Below, in pieces: positions 13,607-24,062 of a stretch of 64,000 nt of DNA. The notes under the pieces are model-generated. The model saw only the letters and a list, made by a program, of their open reading frames with translations, did not search any database and was not told where the DNA came from. Numbering within the stretch: the first letter of the stretch is position 1; each line of letters starts with the position of its first letter. The stretch covers positions 496,001 through 560,000 of the forward strand of contig VUYT01000005.1 of NCBI GenBank assembly GCA_008802785.1. The letters run 5' to 3'. The position numbers were made by a program, and so were the translations under genes. This DNA is from Symmetrospora coprosmae. Its lineage: Eukaryota > Basidiomycota > Cystobasidiomycetes > Symmetrosporaceae.

Positions 13607-15008
13607 ATGACCAGCTCAAAGGGAAAGCCAACCGATCCCAAACTCCGCGAGGAGGTCAAGGAGGAGGTGAAGCAGATGGAGAAAGGTGAATGCAAGCTCC
13701 GGGAAGCTCGTTGATGCCGGACGCCCGGCCCAGCCGTGTGACCGAGCATCGCTCCATACAAGGCGACGAGACATGAAGACGAGCCCGATACTGATGCGTC
13801 CTCAATTCGATTGCGTATGCGCAGGAGGAGGTGCCGGCAACTGGTCTGCTTGGAGTGAGTCGCTTGTCTGCTCGTCGTCTTCTCCACCCTCTCTCGCCCC
13901 GAACGGGAAGGTGCGACTCTGCTGACCCTTGCTTCCACTGTCTCTTTCCCGCTCGCGCACACAGAGGCAGGGGAGATGGCCAAGGAGTACGAGAAGCGCG
14001 GTGGCGACTACGAGGTGGGTGTCCTACCCTCTTCTCCCTTGCCCTGGGCAGAGTCGCGCCGCCTTGTTGTTGCGTCGCCCAGTCTCGACTGTGGCAGCGG
14101 CGGCTCTCTCCCTCGCCTCCCTACCCCTATCCCCTAATTGATCGAAAATAGGGGGATTGACGCAGGGGCACGGGAGAGTCATAGGACAGAGCGCAAAGAG
14201 GTGCAGCACCGACATCCTGACCTCACGGTATTCCGTCTATTCCGATAGGACACTGGCGACAACAAGAACGAAGCCAAGAAAGGAGCTCCCGAGGCGAAGA
14301 GCGATGCGAGCAAGAAGCCTGCCTCCAAGGGCAAGCCTGCTTCCAAGGGCAAGCCTGCGAGCAAGGGCAAGGAGAAGAAGGCCGACAGCAAGGACGGTGA
14401 GAAGGAGGGTGATGCTGAGCCCGCTTCCGAAAAGAAGGATGCCGAAATGAAGGACATCGCCGAGGAGAAGGAGGATGAGGACCCTAACGAGAAGGAGGCG
14501 GACTCTGCGGAGAAGGACACCAAAGGCGAGGATGGCGACGAGAAGGGCGCAGAGCCCAAGACTGGCTCCAAGAGGAAGGCGCCGGCCAAGGACAAAGAGG
14601 CTACGCCCGCTTCCAGGTCGAACCCTACCCGCAGCGCTCGCTCGGCCCCCAAGGTGAGTATCCGTTGACGCCTTCCTCTCATCAGTCATGATCTGACAGT
14701 CCGGTTTCATGTAGGAGGACGAGGAGAAGACCAAGGAGCCACCTGCAAAGAAGCAGAAGGAGGAGACCGCCAAAAAGCCCGCTTCCAAAGCTGCAGAGAC
14801 GAAGAAGCCAACCTCAAAGGCGGCCGAGGCGAAGAAGCCTGCTTCCAAGGCTGCCGATAGCAAGAAGCCTGCCTCAAAGTCGGCTTCAGCTGCCGAGAAG
14901 AAGGCCCCGGCGGAGAAGAAGGCTCCCGCCGGGAAGGCTCCTGCCTCTAAGGGCAAGACGACCGAGGAGAATGGCAAGCCAAAGTCCAAGGGAAAGGCCT
15001 CTGCTTGA
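13607..15008 (+). CDS. Lysine-rich protein with KKPASK repeats, DUF5872-like N-terminus
   Basis: Function unknown. Exons 13607-13685, 13825-13854, 13965-14014, 14249-14653 and 14715-15008 give 285 residues. Three small exons encode a compact N-terminus (DPKLREEVKEEVK, then GGAGNWSAWKAGEMAKEYEKRGGDYE). It resembles from memory the DUF5872-type module found in fungi and some large viruses; I could not verify this. The rest is a highly charged tail (Lys, Glu, Ala, Pro, Ser) with many copies of KKPASK or close variants, much like a linker-histone tail, and blocks of acidic residues near 120-165. No membrane segment or enzyme motif is seen. A nucleic-acid or chromatin-associated role is inference from composition only. 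Confidence 0.75.
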
Positions 15009-15508
15009 GCAGCGGATCGACAGTAGCCTTTCGCAAGAGCCGGTAGGCGTGGATGCTGGGGACATGCAGGTGCTGCGTATAGCAGAGACGCAGGGATGTG
15101 CATGATGTGGCTGGAAGGGGCTGGTTTTGCTTGCCACGGTGTTCAGGACCCTAGTTATTGTACTCATACCAAGGATGGGGACAGTGTGAGATAGTCGTCT
15201 AAGCCATATACTGCGTCTCATCTTTGCCCGTTACCAATCCCGATCCTGGCCTTCTCGCGGACTGCCTGGGTCCATACGATGTGAGATGTTGTGATCGGCA
15301 AGGTGGTATGACTTGCTATCGTGACAAAGACGAGTCCTCAACACTTTGCGATCGCATCCTATGCTTTCGCACCGGGGCAGAAAGCTCTGTAGTCCAGAGT
15401 GCCCAATGCGGCCTGCACCCACCGATACTTTTAGTCAGTTCGCGTCAGGAGATGTCTTGGTTGCCGCCACTTCCCGCTTGACTCCTTCAGTCTCGCACCC
15501 TTGTGTGG
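15009..15508. other. Intergenic, convergent 3' region
   Basis: Lies between a plus-strand gene ending at 15008 and the minus-strand RING gene frame, which stays open down to 15509. No other coding sequence is supported. Confidence 0.5.
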
Positions 15509-15946
15509 CTACTGATATAGAGCCCTCTCTTTCCCCTTCCTGCTCCCGCCGAAATGCGATTCGATGGGAACGCTGGCGCTGACATCGCCGTTGAGGGCTA
15601 ACGTGCCAGCTGTGCCAACGAGGTCAGGATCTGGCAGGGCCAGTGCCGAGACAGCCGCACCGGCGAGCTGCTGAGGGAGGCTCTCGATGAAAGTAGTACC
15701 GGAAGGGCCGTCCATGGTACTGAGAGGTGGACTGGGCGGAGTCGTCTGTGCTCCCTCGACAGGTGGCCTGTGTGCATCGGGCATGGGTTCAAAGGACTTT
15801 TTCGGCGGTCCGTGAACCCTGTTCTTGGTTGGCGTGATAAGGTAACCCCGATGACCGTTGCGCCTCACTTTGATCACAGCGCGAGAGTTCGGTATCCGGT
15901 CGGGACAGTCTGGCTCGGTAATTGTGATGTCATCGGCCCAAAACTT

Positions 15947-16603
15947 CTATGCGTGCTCGAAGGGGTTGACTGCCGCAACGCTTTTTCTGCTGTCTCGAGC
16001 AGCGTTCCCCGCCTCGACCAGTTTCATCCGCATTGCCTCGAGCTGGGCTCGCCAGTTGTCGGAGCGCATATCCATGAGCTCCACGTGAGTAGCTTCCGTG
16101 ACTTCGCAAACTTGCTTCCAACGTGCCTTGTCCTCCTTGAGCTCCTTGATTTCCGCTTCGAGTTCTTCGATCCTAGCCTGCAGGCTCGCTACTCCCCGGC
16201 CAGAGGCGCTCGCGCTTACCGCGACGTCCAGTTTAATCGCAACGTATCCTCTGGAGAGCATGAGCGACTCGGCGTTGGAGAGCGTGCTGGGGCAATGGGG
16301 CATGCGGCAACGGCAGATAGGGCATGGCCACTCGAGGCGGGCCGGGACGATCTGACCATAGATGTCCCGGCGCCGAGCCGGTTGCTTAGACGTGATCCAT
16401 GACTCGACGCATCTACCATGGAAAAGGTGGCCTGGGCGGTAGTCAGGTCGAATCAGACCGACCGGTTCCACAGCTGGCAGTGGGGCGGCGCGGTGGCAAA
16501 AACCAGGAAGCGCACCGCATGGTATCAAGGTAACCCATTCGTGGTCTGGCTTATCCTCCGCGTTGTAACAGATTGGACATTCCAGTGTTGCGGTGCAGGA
16601 CAT
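15947..16603 (-). CDS. RING-H2 finger protein with coiled coil
   Basis: Probably an E3 ubiquitin ligase. Exons 16603-16516 and 16431-15947 give 190 residues to a TAG. The 84-nt intron (GTGCGC donor, CTGAC branch, CCCAG acceptor) must be removed to form IPCGHLFHGRCVESW. With CPIC upstream and CPICRC downstream this makes a full C3H2C3 RING. The C-terminal part (about residues 120-160) is a heptad-like Glu/Lys coiled coil. The same frame stays open for another 145 codons after the TAG, ending at 15509, beginning KFWADDITITEPDCPDRIP. That stretch reads like protein, so the true protein may be about 336 residues. Possible causes are read-through, an unseen in-frame intron ending in this TAG, a recent nonsense change, or a base error. 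Confidence 0.75.
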   Translation of the reverse strand: MSCTATLECPICYNAEDKPDHEWVTLIPCGALPGFCHRAAPLPAVEPVGLIRPDYRPGHLFHGRCVESWITSKQPARRRDIYGQIVPARLEWPCPICRCRMPHCPSTLSNAESLMLSRGYVAIKLDVAVSASASGRGVASLQARIEELEAEIKELKEDKARWKQVCEVTEATHVELMDMRSDNWRAQLEAMRMKLVEAGNAARDSRKSVAAVNPFEHA

Positions 16604-16956
16604 TTTCCGTACTCGACGCCTTGATGCTCGACTAGATGCTGTTTTGCTGTTCCCTTGTCTGACGTGATGCTGGAAAGCAGCCAAAGTGCAGGCAACCTCT
16701 GGATACGATTGGTGAAAAGGAAAGCCGCTCAGGACATGGCAATGTGATGCTGTCGATGCTTAGGATGCGTGCAGACGCCCCGGCCCTTGTAGTCGTATAT
16801 GCGCATGGACGGCCTGTCGGGAGGCAAGCTGCAAGTCCTGTACGTGGCGTGCAATTTGGAGCGCGTCAGGGGTACGCGCGCTTGACAACCATGACTCGGG
16901 GTGCATGGCGGGTCACTCGGCTGGAAGTACAAAGGACAACAACTGCATCGTATCAA
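16604..16956. other. Spacer between tandem minus-strand genes
   Basis: Lies downstream of HRD3 and upstream of the RING gene, both on the minus strand. It should hold the HRD3 terminator and the RING promoter. Nothing else is recognisable. Confidence 0.5.
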
Positions 16957-19900
16957 CTACGGCCTAGGCTCATCTTCCTGCCCATCCTCCGTTGCAGCTC
17001 GAAAAGGCTGCCTCTGCCTCGCTGCAGCTGGCTCCTGTGTAGGCGGGACGGGTACTGCTACGGCATGCTGCTGCCCTCGCCGCTGATGTTCCTCCTGTCT
17101 CTGCTGCGCTCTCGCACCATCATAGCGTGCCTGGCGGATGTAGACGAGCCAGCCGAGGACAAGGCAGAGGCCGACGATGGCGAGCGTCTCGAGGAAGTCG
17201 TCGTCGTCTCCACCGGCACCTCGGCCGCCGAGCGTGTCGCCAAAGAAGTCTGGGATGTCCAGATCATCCGCCAAATCGTCTTCTCGCAACTGCTGCTCTC
17301 GAGCAATCTCCTCACGCCGCCGTCTTGCCCAGTCGACAGGGTCGTCCTGCGCCTCCATGCGTGCCCGGGCGGCGCCTGCTCCTCCCGCACCTGCGCCCAC
17401 GCCTGCTCCTCCCGCACCTGCGCCCACGCCTACTCCAGCAGTACCCGCTGCAGGCTGCTGCCCAGCCGCCGGAGGCGCGGGAATACCAGCGTGACCTTCC
17501 TGCCCACGGGCTTCGTGATGCTGAATTTGGCGCTGCGCCTCCTGGCGAGCCATTTCTTCGCCCATCCAGCGCTTAAAAAACTCGTCTCGCACCTTCCTCC
17601 AACTCCAGAACCAGGGCCGGGCGCGCTGCTGCTGCTGCTCTGCCTCTGGCAGCGGATGTCCATCCTCGTCCACCATGACTTCATCGTCGTCCATGTAGTC
17701 GTTCGAGAGGAAGAGCGAGATGGCCTTGATGTCCCCAGCAATGACTGCCTTGTACAGCGAGCGGAGGTGCAGCCTGACCAGACTCAGGGTCACGGGCAGG
17801 TATGACTCGACGTTTGTTTCGAGGCTGAGATCATAGTATCGCTTCGCTAGGTGGAAGTCCTGGATATGCAACCGCAATCAGAAGAGTGTCCGCGAATAAA
17901 TGCATGGGCATCCAAATCAAGCTCACCTGAGACACGCCAATACCATTCTCGTGCATCCAGCCGAGGTTGTGCATAGCCAGACTTGACACTTGCGTGTTGG
18001 CTGCACTCGCATAGCAAGCCGCAGCCTTCTCTGGCTGCGGTATGCCCGACGGCACTCCAATGCCTTTAAGATAGTAGTCGCCCATCTTGACCAAGGCATC
18101 GACGTTGTCTTGGGCTGCAGACCGAGTCCAGAATATAAGGGCTAGTCGGTCCGCGCTGCTGTCTAAGCGAAGGTCATACTGCGGGAGGGTGAGGCGCTTC
18201 TTGTCTGAGAGGTCGGAGAGACGCGAGAGTCACGATCAGCATCAAGCAGGTCTAGCCGTGATAGAGAGGGATACAGAGAGGGATACGAGACGCACCCTGA
18301 TCGAGGATCCAGGCGACGTTATTCTGCGCAACCTCGTAGCCCCGCTCTGCCATAATCCAGTAGCCAAGCAGCGCTGTCGCCGTATCTCCCGTAGCCCAAG
18401 CCTTCTCCGCTTCCCACCACGGCTCGTTGGTCGACCAGTCCCCGCGCTCCGCCACAATTTTGTAGAAGGCGGTAGCCATGGGGCAATTCTCAGGGCGGTT
18501 CGGGACCTGCGAGTGCAGCTCGGCGAGATAGTAATACGACTCGAAGGTCGAGCCGTGGCGGATGGCCGACTCGAATTGCTGCGTGGCCAAGGTCCGCTCG
18601 TTGCGCTCTGCATGACCGGATTGACGTCGGCCACGGCTCCCAGCCCGAGCAAGAGTAAGCATGCACACACTCACCATAGTGAATCTTGCCCAGATTCGCC
18701 AGCGCCTCGCTGTGGTCTGCCGCTGCCGCCGTCTGAAAGTGCGCAGTGGCCTTTTGCAGGTCTTTCGGTACGCCCAGCCCATCGCGGTACATAAGACCGA
18801 GTCCGTTGTACGACTCGCGGTCGCCCTGTCCCACGCCGCGCTGGAACCACAGGAACGCCTTCTGGAAGTCCTGCTCCGGGAAACCCTCGCCGCGAAGGTA
18901 CATTCTCCCAAGATACCCGGCAGCCAGCCCGGCAGCCATCGAGAGGCTCTCCTCGACTTTGAGCTTCACGTCCTTTTCGGCATTGTAGTAGGCTGAGTAC
19001 GAGACCTGGCGGTTTGGTCCAGAGTCACGCTTGTTTGCGCTTGGCAGAGCAACGGGGTCCGTGTAGGCCGCCAAGGGGTCCCGTGGCCACAGAGAGCGCG
19101 CTATCCGCGTGAACCACCGGAGCGCCCGCGCAAAGTCTCTCCCTCCGTTGTCGGTCCCGCCAAAGCCGCCATTTGAGCCGATGGGGTTGAAGCCCTGGTA
19201 GTAGATGCGCCCGATGCGGAACATGAAGGTCGCGTCGCCCCTGTCCGCGTGGAACTGGTAGAACTCGAGAACGTCCTCCCATTCCCGCTCGGTTGTCGGG
19301 TGGTGATGCCCGGCGTGAGCTGCCGAGTGGACGTGGTGATGTTGGGTGGTACTGCTTGCGCCGGGACCATACACTCCTCCCGTCACGTCTGCAAGACGAA
19401 GCTTTGGCGGAGGCAAGTGTCGTCCACCTGGAGGTCCGGCGAGATAGTCCTTCATTGCCCTGTCGGCAGCCGACTTGTACCAGGGCAGAGCCTCCTGGCA
19501 GTTCTGCTGCGCGCCCACGCCGACCCAATGCCGATATCCCATTGAGAGCTCGGCTTCTGTCTGGCCAGCCAGGGCAGAGAAGGTGTAGTGCAGGACCGCA
19601 GAGCCCTGGTCGCCCTCACCCTCGTGCCTTTCTGATAGAGCCGAGAAACCGTAATTTGTCGACTGGAGGAAGCCCACCATGTACTGCGCGAAGGGATCTC
19701 CTGACGCAGTGGCTGCACTGCTGTAGTAGCTGTAAGCCAGTGATGCATTGACTGGTAACGAGTAGCGGCCCCACTACATGGGGCAGTTGCAGCGCATGAG
19801 CACAGCGGATTCCCATCGCAGTCCATGCGCTCCATCTACTCACAAGGTACAGATCCCCCAGCACCAACGCGGCTTCGTTTTTTCCCAGCCTGTGTGCCTT

Positions 19901-20635
19901 TTCCAGTCGCTCAACTGCCAGCTCTATTGCCTGCTTCTTGCGATTCTGCATGCTCCCGCTGCGGCCACTACCGATGCTGCCAGTGACGCCACGGAGGTAT
20001 TTTGCCTTGAGGATGCTGCTCATGAGGTCTCGCGCCTCCTCCTGGTTCCTGTCTGCCTGCTGCGACTCGGCCGAGGTGGTGGAGCCATACTTGCCTGTGA
20101 CGCGCCTGAACAGCCCGACGAGGCGCGAGAGCACCCGCGTCCGGCCTGTGAGCCCTTCTTCGAGGAAGTCGAGCGAAGGCGTGCGCGTCACAGGTGCGAG
20201 GAGACGCGAGGGCGACTTTTGGTGCAGAATCGGGTGCCCAGGCGTCGAGGCCGAGGCTGAGGCCGACCCGCTGCTGAAGGATGACGATGTGGAGGCCTCG
20301 CTCCGGGCTTTGAGATTGCTCAGTATCTTGAGGGAGGACGAGTAGAGCTTGTCGGCTGGGAGCACCAAGTGTCAGCCTGAGCTGGGTTGTGCACACCGTG
20401 GGATCACAGCGCCGCACCTTCTCGAGCCCGGTCCTGTGAGGAGGTCCCTGCCTGCGCTGTCCGTGCCTGATGCACCGGCGCCGCTTCGCCCTTTGATGGC
20501 GGCTGCACGATGGCAGGCTTCGGCGCTCCCTCTGGCGGTATTGTCCCAATATGACGCAGCTCATCCTCCACTGTCCTGTGCTGCTGCTGCTGATCCGGAA
20601 GTGCGCTGCCGCTGCCGCTGCTGTCCGCCGCCACG

Positions 20636-20666
<31 letters not shown>

Positions 20667-20811
20667 GCTGTGACGCGGCGAGGAGGGCGAGGGTGCTCAG
20701 GCAGATGAAGGCGATGGCAGCTGATCTCGACGTCGACGGGATGGACGACGACGATGATGGTGCAGCTGCATTTGACGACGACGACGCCCTTCCTCCCTTC
20801 CTGCGCGCCAT
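16957..20811 (-). CDS. HRD3: ERAD ubiquitin-ligase subunit HRD3 / SEL1L
   Basis: ER membrane partner of the HRD1 ligase that recruits misfolded lumenal proteins. Exons on the minus strand: 20811-20418, 20355-19844, 19773-18675, 18607-18296, 18204-17927 and 17859-16957; 1165 residues. A hydrophobic signal segment (about 27-45) precedes a poly-Ala tract. Many Sel1-like repeats follow, such as GYLGRMYLRGEGFPEQDFQKAFLWF, YNGLGLMYRDGLGVPKDLQKA and MHNLGWMHENGIGVSQ. One C-terminal transmembrane helix lies near 1088-1107 (LETLAIVGLCLVLGWLVYI), followed by a Gln/Arg-rich cytosolic tail. The protein is longer than the yeast one, mainly through a Gly/Ala repeat and an acidic stretch before the helix. 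It is divergent to the YIP1 gene. An upstream in-frame ATG at 20940 exists, but 20811 places the signal sequence at the N-terminus. Confidence 0.92.
17374..17427 (-). repeat. 27-bp tandem repeat coding Gly/Ala in HRD3
   Basis: Two perfect 27-bp copies (17374-17400 and 17401-17427) followed by a degenerate third start. Each encodes nine Val/Gly/Ala residues just before the HRD3 acidic segment. Confidence 0.85.
20641..20664. repeat. (TGC)8 triplet repeat, poly-Ala in HRD3
   Basis: Eight TGC units on the plus strand, read as GCA alanine codons in HRD3 just after the signal segment. A likely length-variable microsatellite. Confidence 0.85.
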
Positions 20812-21113
20812 GTCTGCCTGCCTGTCCAGTTGCTCGGTGTGAGGGAGACCTGGGCAAGGCTGCCCGCACGCTGCATATGGCATCACCACGCTTCCCTCAA
20901 GCCGATACCGACACCATCCAAGCATAGCGCTATCTTCCATTCAAGGCGCATAGTGACCACCTCTGAGCATAATCACACCCACACGCAGCGTAGTCTCGCA
21001 TCCATCACTACGGGTCCGAGTGACTAGAACCCCAATTGCAAGGCCCGCTCAAGCGCGCTCCATACGCGTTTCGCTCCGTCACCGGTCGTCGTCGTCGTCG
21101 TCACCCAGCAAGC
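20812..21113. promoter_or_regulatory. Divergent promoter, HRD3 / YIP1
   Basis: About 300 nt shared between two secretory-pathway genes transcribed away from each other. No specific site is recognised. Confidence 0.5.
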
Positions 21114-22242
21114 ATGGCAGGCTACGATCCATACGGATCGTCCGCCGCAAGCGCATCATATGGCATGGCCCCGGACCTCCAGTTCTACAGCGGCGCAGGC
21201 GCGGGCGCCACGTCAGGCACATCGGTGCACGCCTCTGCAGCGACAGGGATGGGCAGCATGTCGCACCTCGGAGGCAGCGGTGGTGCTGGTGCTGCTACAG
21301 GGTCGAGCGATTACTATGGCGCGGCCACGGGTAACATGCAGTCTGGGCCAGGCGGGCCGGGAGGGGTAGGCGGGAGCATGCTCTCGCCAGGAGGGTTCTG
21401 GTCCGCCTTCACAGCAGCCCCGCTCTACGAGAACGAGCCGCCATTGCTAGAAGGTGGGGCCAGCGGCGATACACGCTGGGTGAAGTGCCCGCTGATCACG
21501 TCTCCCCTGGCGTATATGCGCATCCCGCAGAGCTCGGCGTCAACTTTGGGCACATCAAGTCAAAGACGTGGACCGTCCTCAACCCGTTGCGGAAACCGGA
21601 CCCGCACATCATGGACGACGCAGATTTAGCAGGTCCGATGCTCTTCAGCTTCTGCTTTGGCATGTTCCTCTTGCTTGTGAGTCACTTCCTCTCGAGTCCG
21701 GAATCTGTCGGATGCAGGACGCTCCAGGCTGACTTCGTCTATGGCGGCGACGAGCCAGTCCGGCAAGCCGCAGTTCGGCTACATCTACGGCGTCGCCCTC
21801 CTTGGCGATCTCTCCATCTACTTCCTCCTCAACCTCATGTCGCCGGCAGGGATCGACGCATACCGCGTCTCGTCCGTGCTGGGCTACTGCCTTCTCCCGC
21901 TCGTCCTTACCTCACTCGCCAGCATCGCACTCAACCTCGACACGTTGATAGGCTACCTCCTCAGCGTATCGAGCATCGTCTGGTGCGCGTACAGCGCCAG
22001 CGGCATCTTCGTGAGCGTTCTGCAGATGCAGAATCAGCGCTATCTTGTCGCGTACCCCGTCATGCTCTTCTACGCGAGCTTTGCCCTTCTGACGGTGTTC
22101 CAGCATAAGGGTGAGTAGCATTTCCGCTCTGAGTGCTCGCGCCAAGATGAGGCAGATCCGCTCTAACGCAGTCTTCAACTCCGGCAGTTCTTGTCAAGAG
22201 TTAGATGGGCTGGATGGGATGCAATACGACGGTTCGCAGTAA
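21114..22242 (+). CDS. YIP1: YIP1-family Golgi/ER membrane protein
   Basis: Integral protein that works with Rab GTPases in ER-Golgi vesicle formation. Exons 21114-21453, 21531-21676, 21759-22110 and 22172-22242 give 302 residues. The N-terminal 110 residues are Gly/Ser/Ala/Tyr-rich and cytosolic. The family block ELGVNFGHIKSKTWTVLNPLRKPDPHIMDDADLAGP is present, here split in two (ELGVNFGHIKSK, then TWTVLNPLRKPDPHIMDD). About five hydrophobic helices follow, starting MLFSFCFGMFLLL. If the last intron (22111-22171) is retained, the protein ends four residues later in HKGE. If spliced it gains about 24 hydrophilic residues; most family members end soon after the last helix, so the C-terminus is the weak point. 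Confidence 0.88.
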
Positions 22243-22458
22243 TGATCTCGCATATGCGCAATGACTCTCAAACGCTTGCTACACGTGTTCTGTATTATCT
22301 CGTCTCTCTTTGCCCGAGCTGTCATCTCAGTTGTTGCCGGTTGCCCATTTGGGGGGCTCGTCCTGAGCAAGACAGACGAAGCCGTGATACGTCGGTGGTA
22401 AGAAGACAGACGAAGCCGTAGTACGTCAGCCAGGGAAGACAAACAGAGCCGTGGTACT

Positions 22459-23587
22459 TTAGCCGCTAGCTTTGCGTCTCGCCTTCGCGAAGATGCCCCC
22501 ACCCACATTGCCCTCGTCCTCCAGAGCGTCACCTTCCTCTTTTGTCTTGTGCTTACTCTTCTCATTATGCTCGGCAGGCGAGTAGACGGTGTACAGGATT
22601 AACGGCGTCTTGTGGTGAGTTGAGAAGAGGGTATGTGTGGGATCGGGGGTAGGAGGAGAGGGAAGGGGAAGGGGGGAAAGGGAGGGGGCGTTAGGTTGAC
22701 ATCATAAGGGGTACAGAGCGCAGGGCAGCGAAGCACTTAAGACATACCTGTGAAGTCACTTCGAAGTTGTGCTCGCATCCTGATGTAGTCAAAGTAGGGT
22801 GATGAGCGGCTTGCGGGGCTGGTCGGGCTGTCCGCGTCACTCACCAGCAGGCACGACGACAATGTCTCCAGCTACATACGAAACAGGTAGTCGTCAGCCT
22901 TGCCTTATTGGGGGTGCAGGCGTAGAGCGATTGAGACTGACCTCCAACGTCTCGCTCCTCGCCGTTGACGATGGCCTTTGCGGTTCCGCCTGTACAAGCG
23001 AAGTATCAGCGATCGTCGGGATAAAGCAACGCAGTAAGGTGTGACCACTGACTGGTGAAGATGAGCGTCTGGTCGACGTGGTGAGTCTGCAGTATAGAAT
23101 ACGAGGCGATGAGTGAGCTACTCCAGTGGCGCGACTGAGATCCGGAAGCCCCGCAATGCAACGGACCTCCTTGCCAATGTCACCGCCGACGGGGATGGTC
23201 ATTGCGACGAGCTGCGAGTGCTCTCCAGTCCACATGCTGCACGGTCAGGCAAGGAGGGTGTCAGATATTTTTCTACTGTCAATGCCCGGCAATACGTCAC
23301 ACGCGTGCCTGAGCACCGAGGCGAACACGCACACAGTCCTGAAGTCGCCGAACTTGCTGACGGTCTCGTTGGCCTTGGGCAGGACGTACATCTTGTTGAG
23401 GTGGGCTATGGGGCCGTGCAGCATATCGCGTCAGTCTGGCACTGCATCGATGGCCTCGAAGGTTGGCCCCGATCCCCGCAACTCGTCGAGACGGAGCGAA
23501 CGTGCCTGGCTTGGAGGTCGACATGGTTCTGATGGACGAGGCGGTGGTGGTGCGTCGAATGGAACTCGAGATGAGAGTGCGGAGCAT
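22459..23587 (-). CDS. Small cupin-domain protein
   Basis: Single-domain cupin of unknown substrate. Secure exons on the minus strand: up to 23333 (containing MYVLPKANETVSKFGDFRTV), 23236-23167, 23086-23053, 22989-22942, 22871-22845, 22779-22748 and 22608-22459. Cupin motif 1 is GGDIGKETHHVDQTLIFTSG, with two His in place of the usual HxH pattern. Motif 2 is AGDIVVVPAGCEHNF. The tail YSPAEHNEKSKHKTKEEGDALE is typical of a widespread fungal group. The N-terminus is unresolved. One frame from ATG 23587 gives an Arg/Ser-rich mitochondrial-like leader; the adjacent frame encodes LRLDELRG followed by GPTFEAIDA, which fits the family better but has no ATG. A one-base slip near 23510 or an undetected exon would explain this. 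Exons of 27, 32 and 34 nt are notable. Confidence 0.75.
22644..22689 (+). repeat. G-rich tract with G-quadruplex potential
   Basis: Six or more runs of three to six G separated by one to a few bases, inside the last intron of the cupin gene. On the transcribed (minus) sense it is a long pyrimidine tract. Confidence 0.7.
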
Positions 23588-24062
23588 GTATCTATCGAGG
23601 CTTGTGCTGTTGTAGCGAGGCTGCTGGGTGAGGCAAGAAGGAGAAAGAGGGGAGAGCGGATCAAGCCCGGATCTCAAGATCACCTCGAAGAGACGGGCGT
23701 CATCTCATCTCGTATCATCGGGCAAGACAAGCGCGCATCGTAACACGCGATCCCGCACGAATCAAAGGACATGCAGAAACGACACGACCGGCCAACCCTG
23801 CGCAAGCCGGTTCCGCATGCGAAAGCCGCTTCACGAAGTACGCTGAACCTCTATAGTCGCCGAATGACAGCCGGCGCCCGGGAGCCTCGTTGGCGAGTGA
23901 ACGGAGCAGTAAATCTGTCATTGCTCGCATCGATGCTCTCTGTACATCTAATCCACCTGTTCATCGCCGTCCTTCCCAGTCCACCGGCCTCTCCGCCCTG
24001 ATCAGACCCGCCTGGCCTTCCGCCTTCTCGGAACCTGGTCCCTCTCCATGCGGGATCACAGA
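23588..24062. other. Spacer between tandem minus-strand genes
   Basis: Separates the cupin gene from the upstream mitochondrial protein gene, so it should carry the cupin promoter. An upstream cupin exon could hide here, because the cupin N-terminus is unresolved. No clear candidate was found. Confidence 0.45.

Noticed and set aside
16744-17805. Plus-strand open frame of 353 codons
   Set aside because: Lies antisense to the last HRD3 exon, whose Sel1, transmembrane and tail features are clear. Low complexity of that exon explains the open antisense frame.
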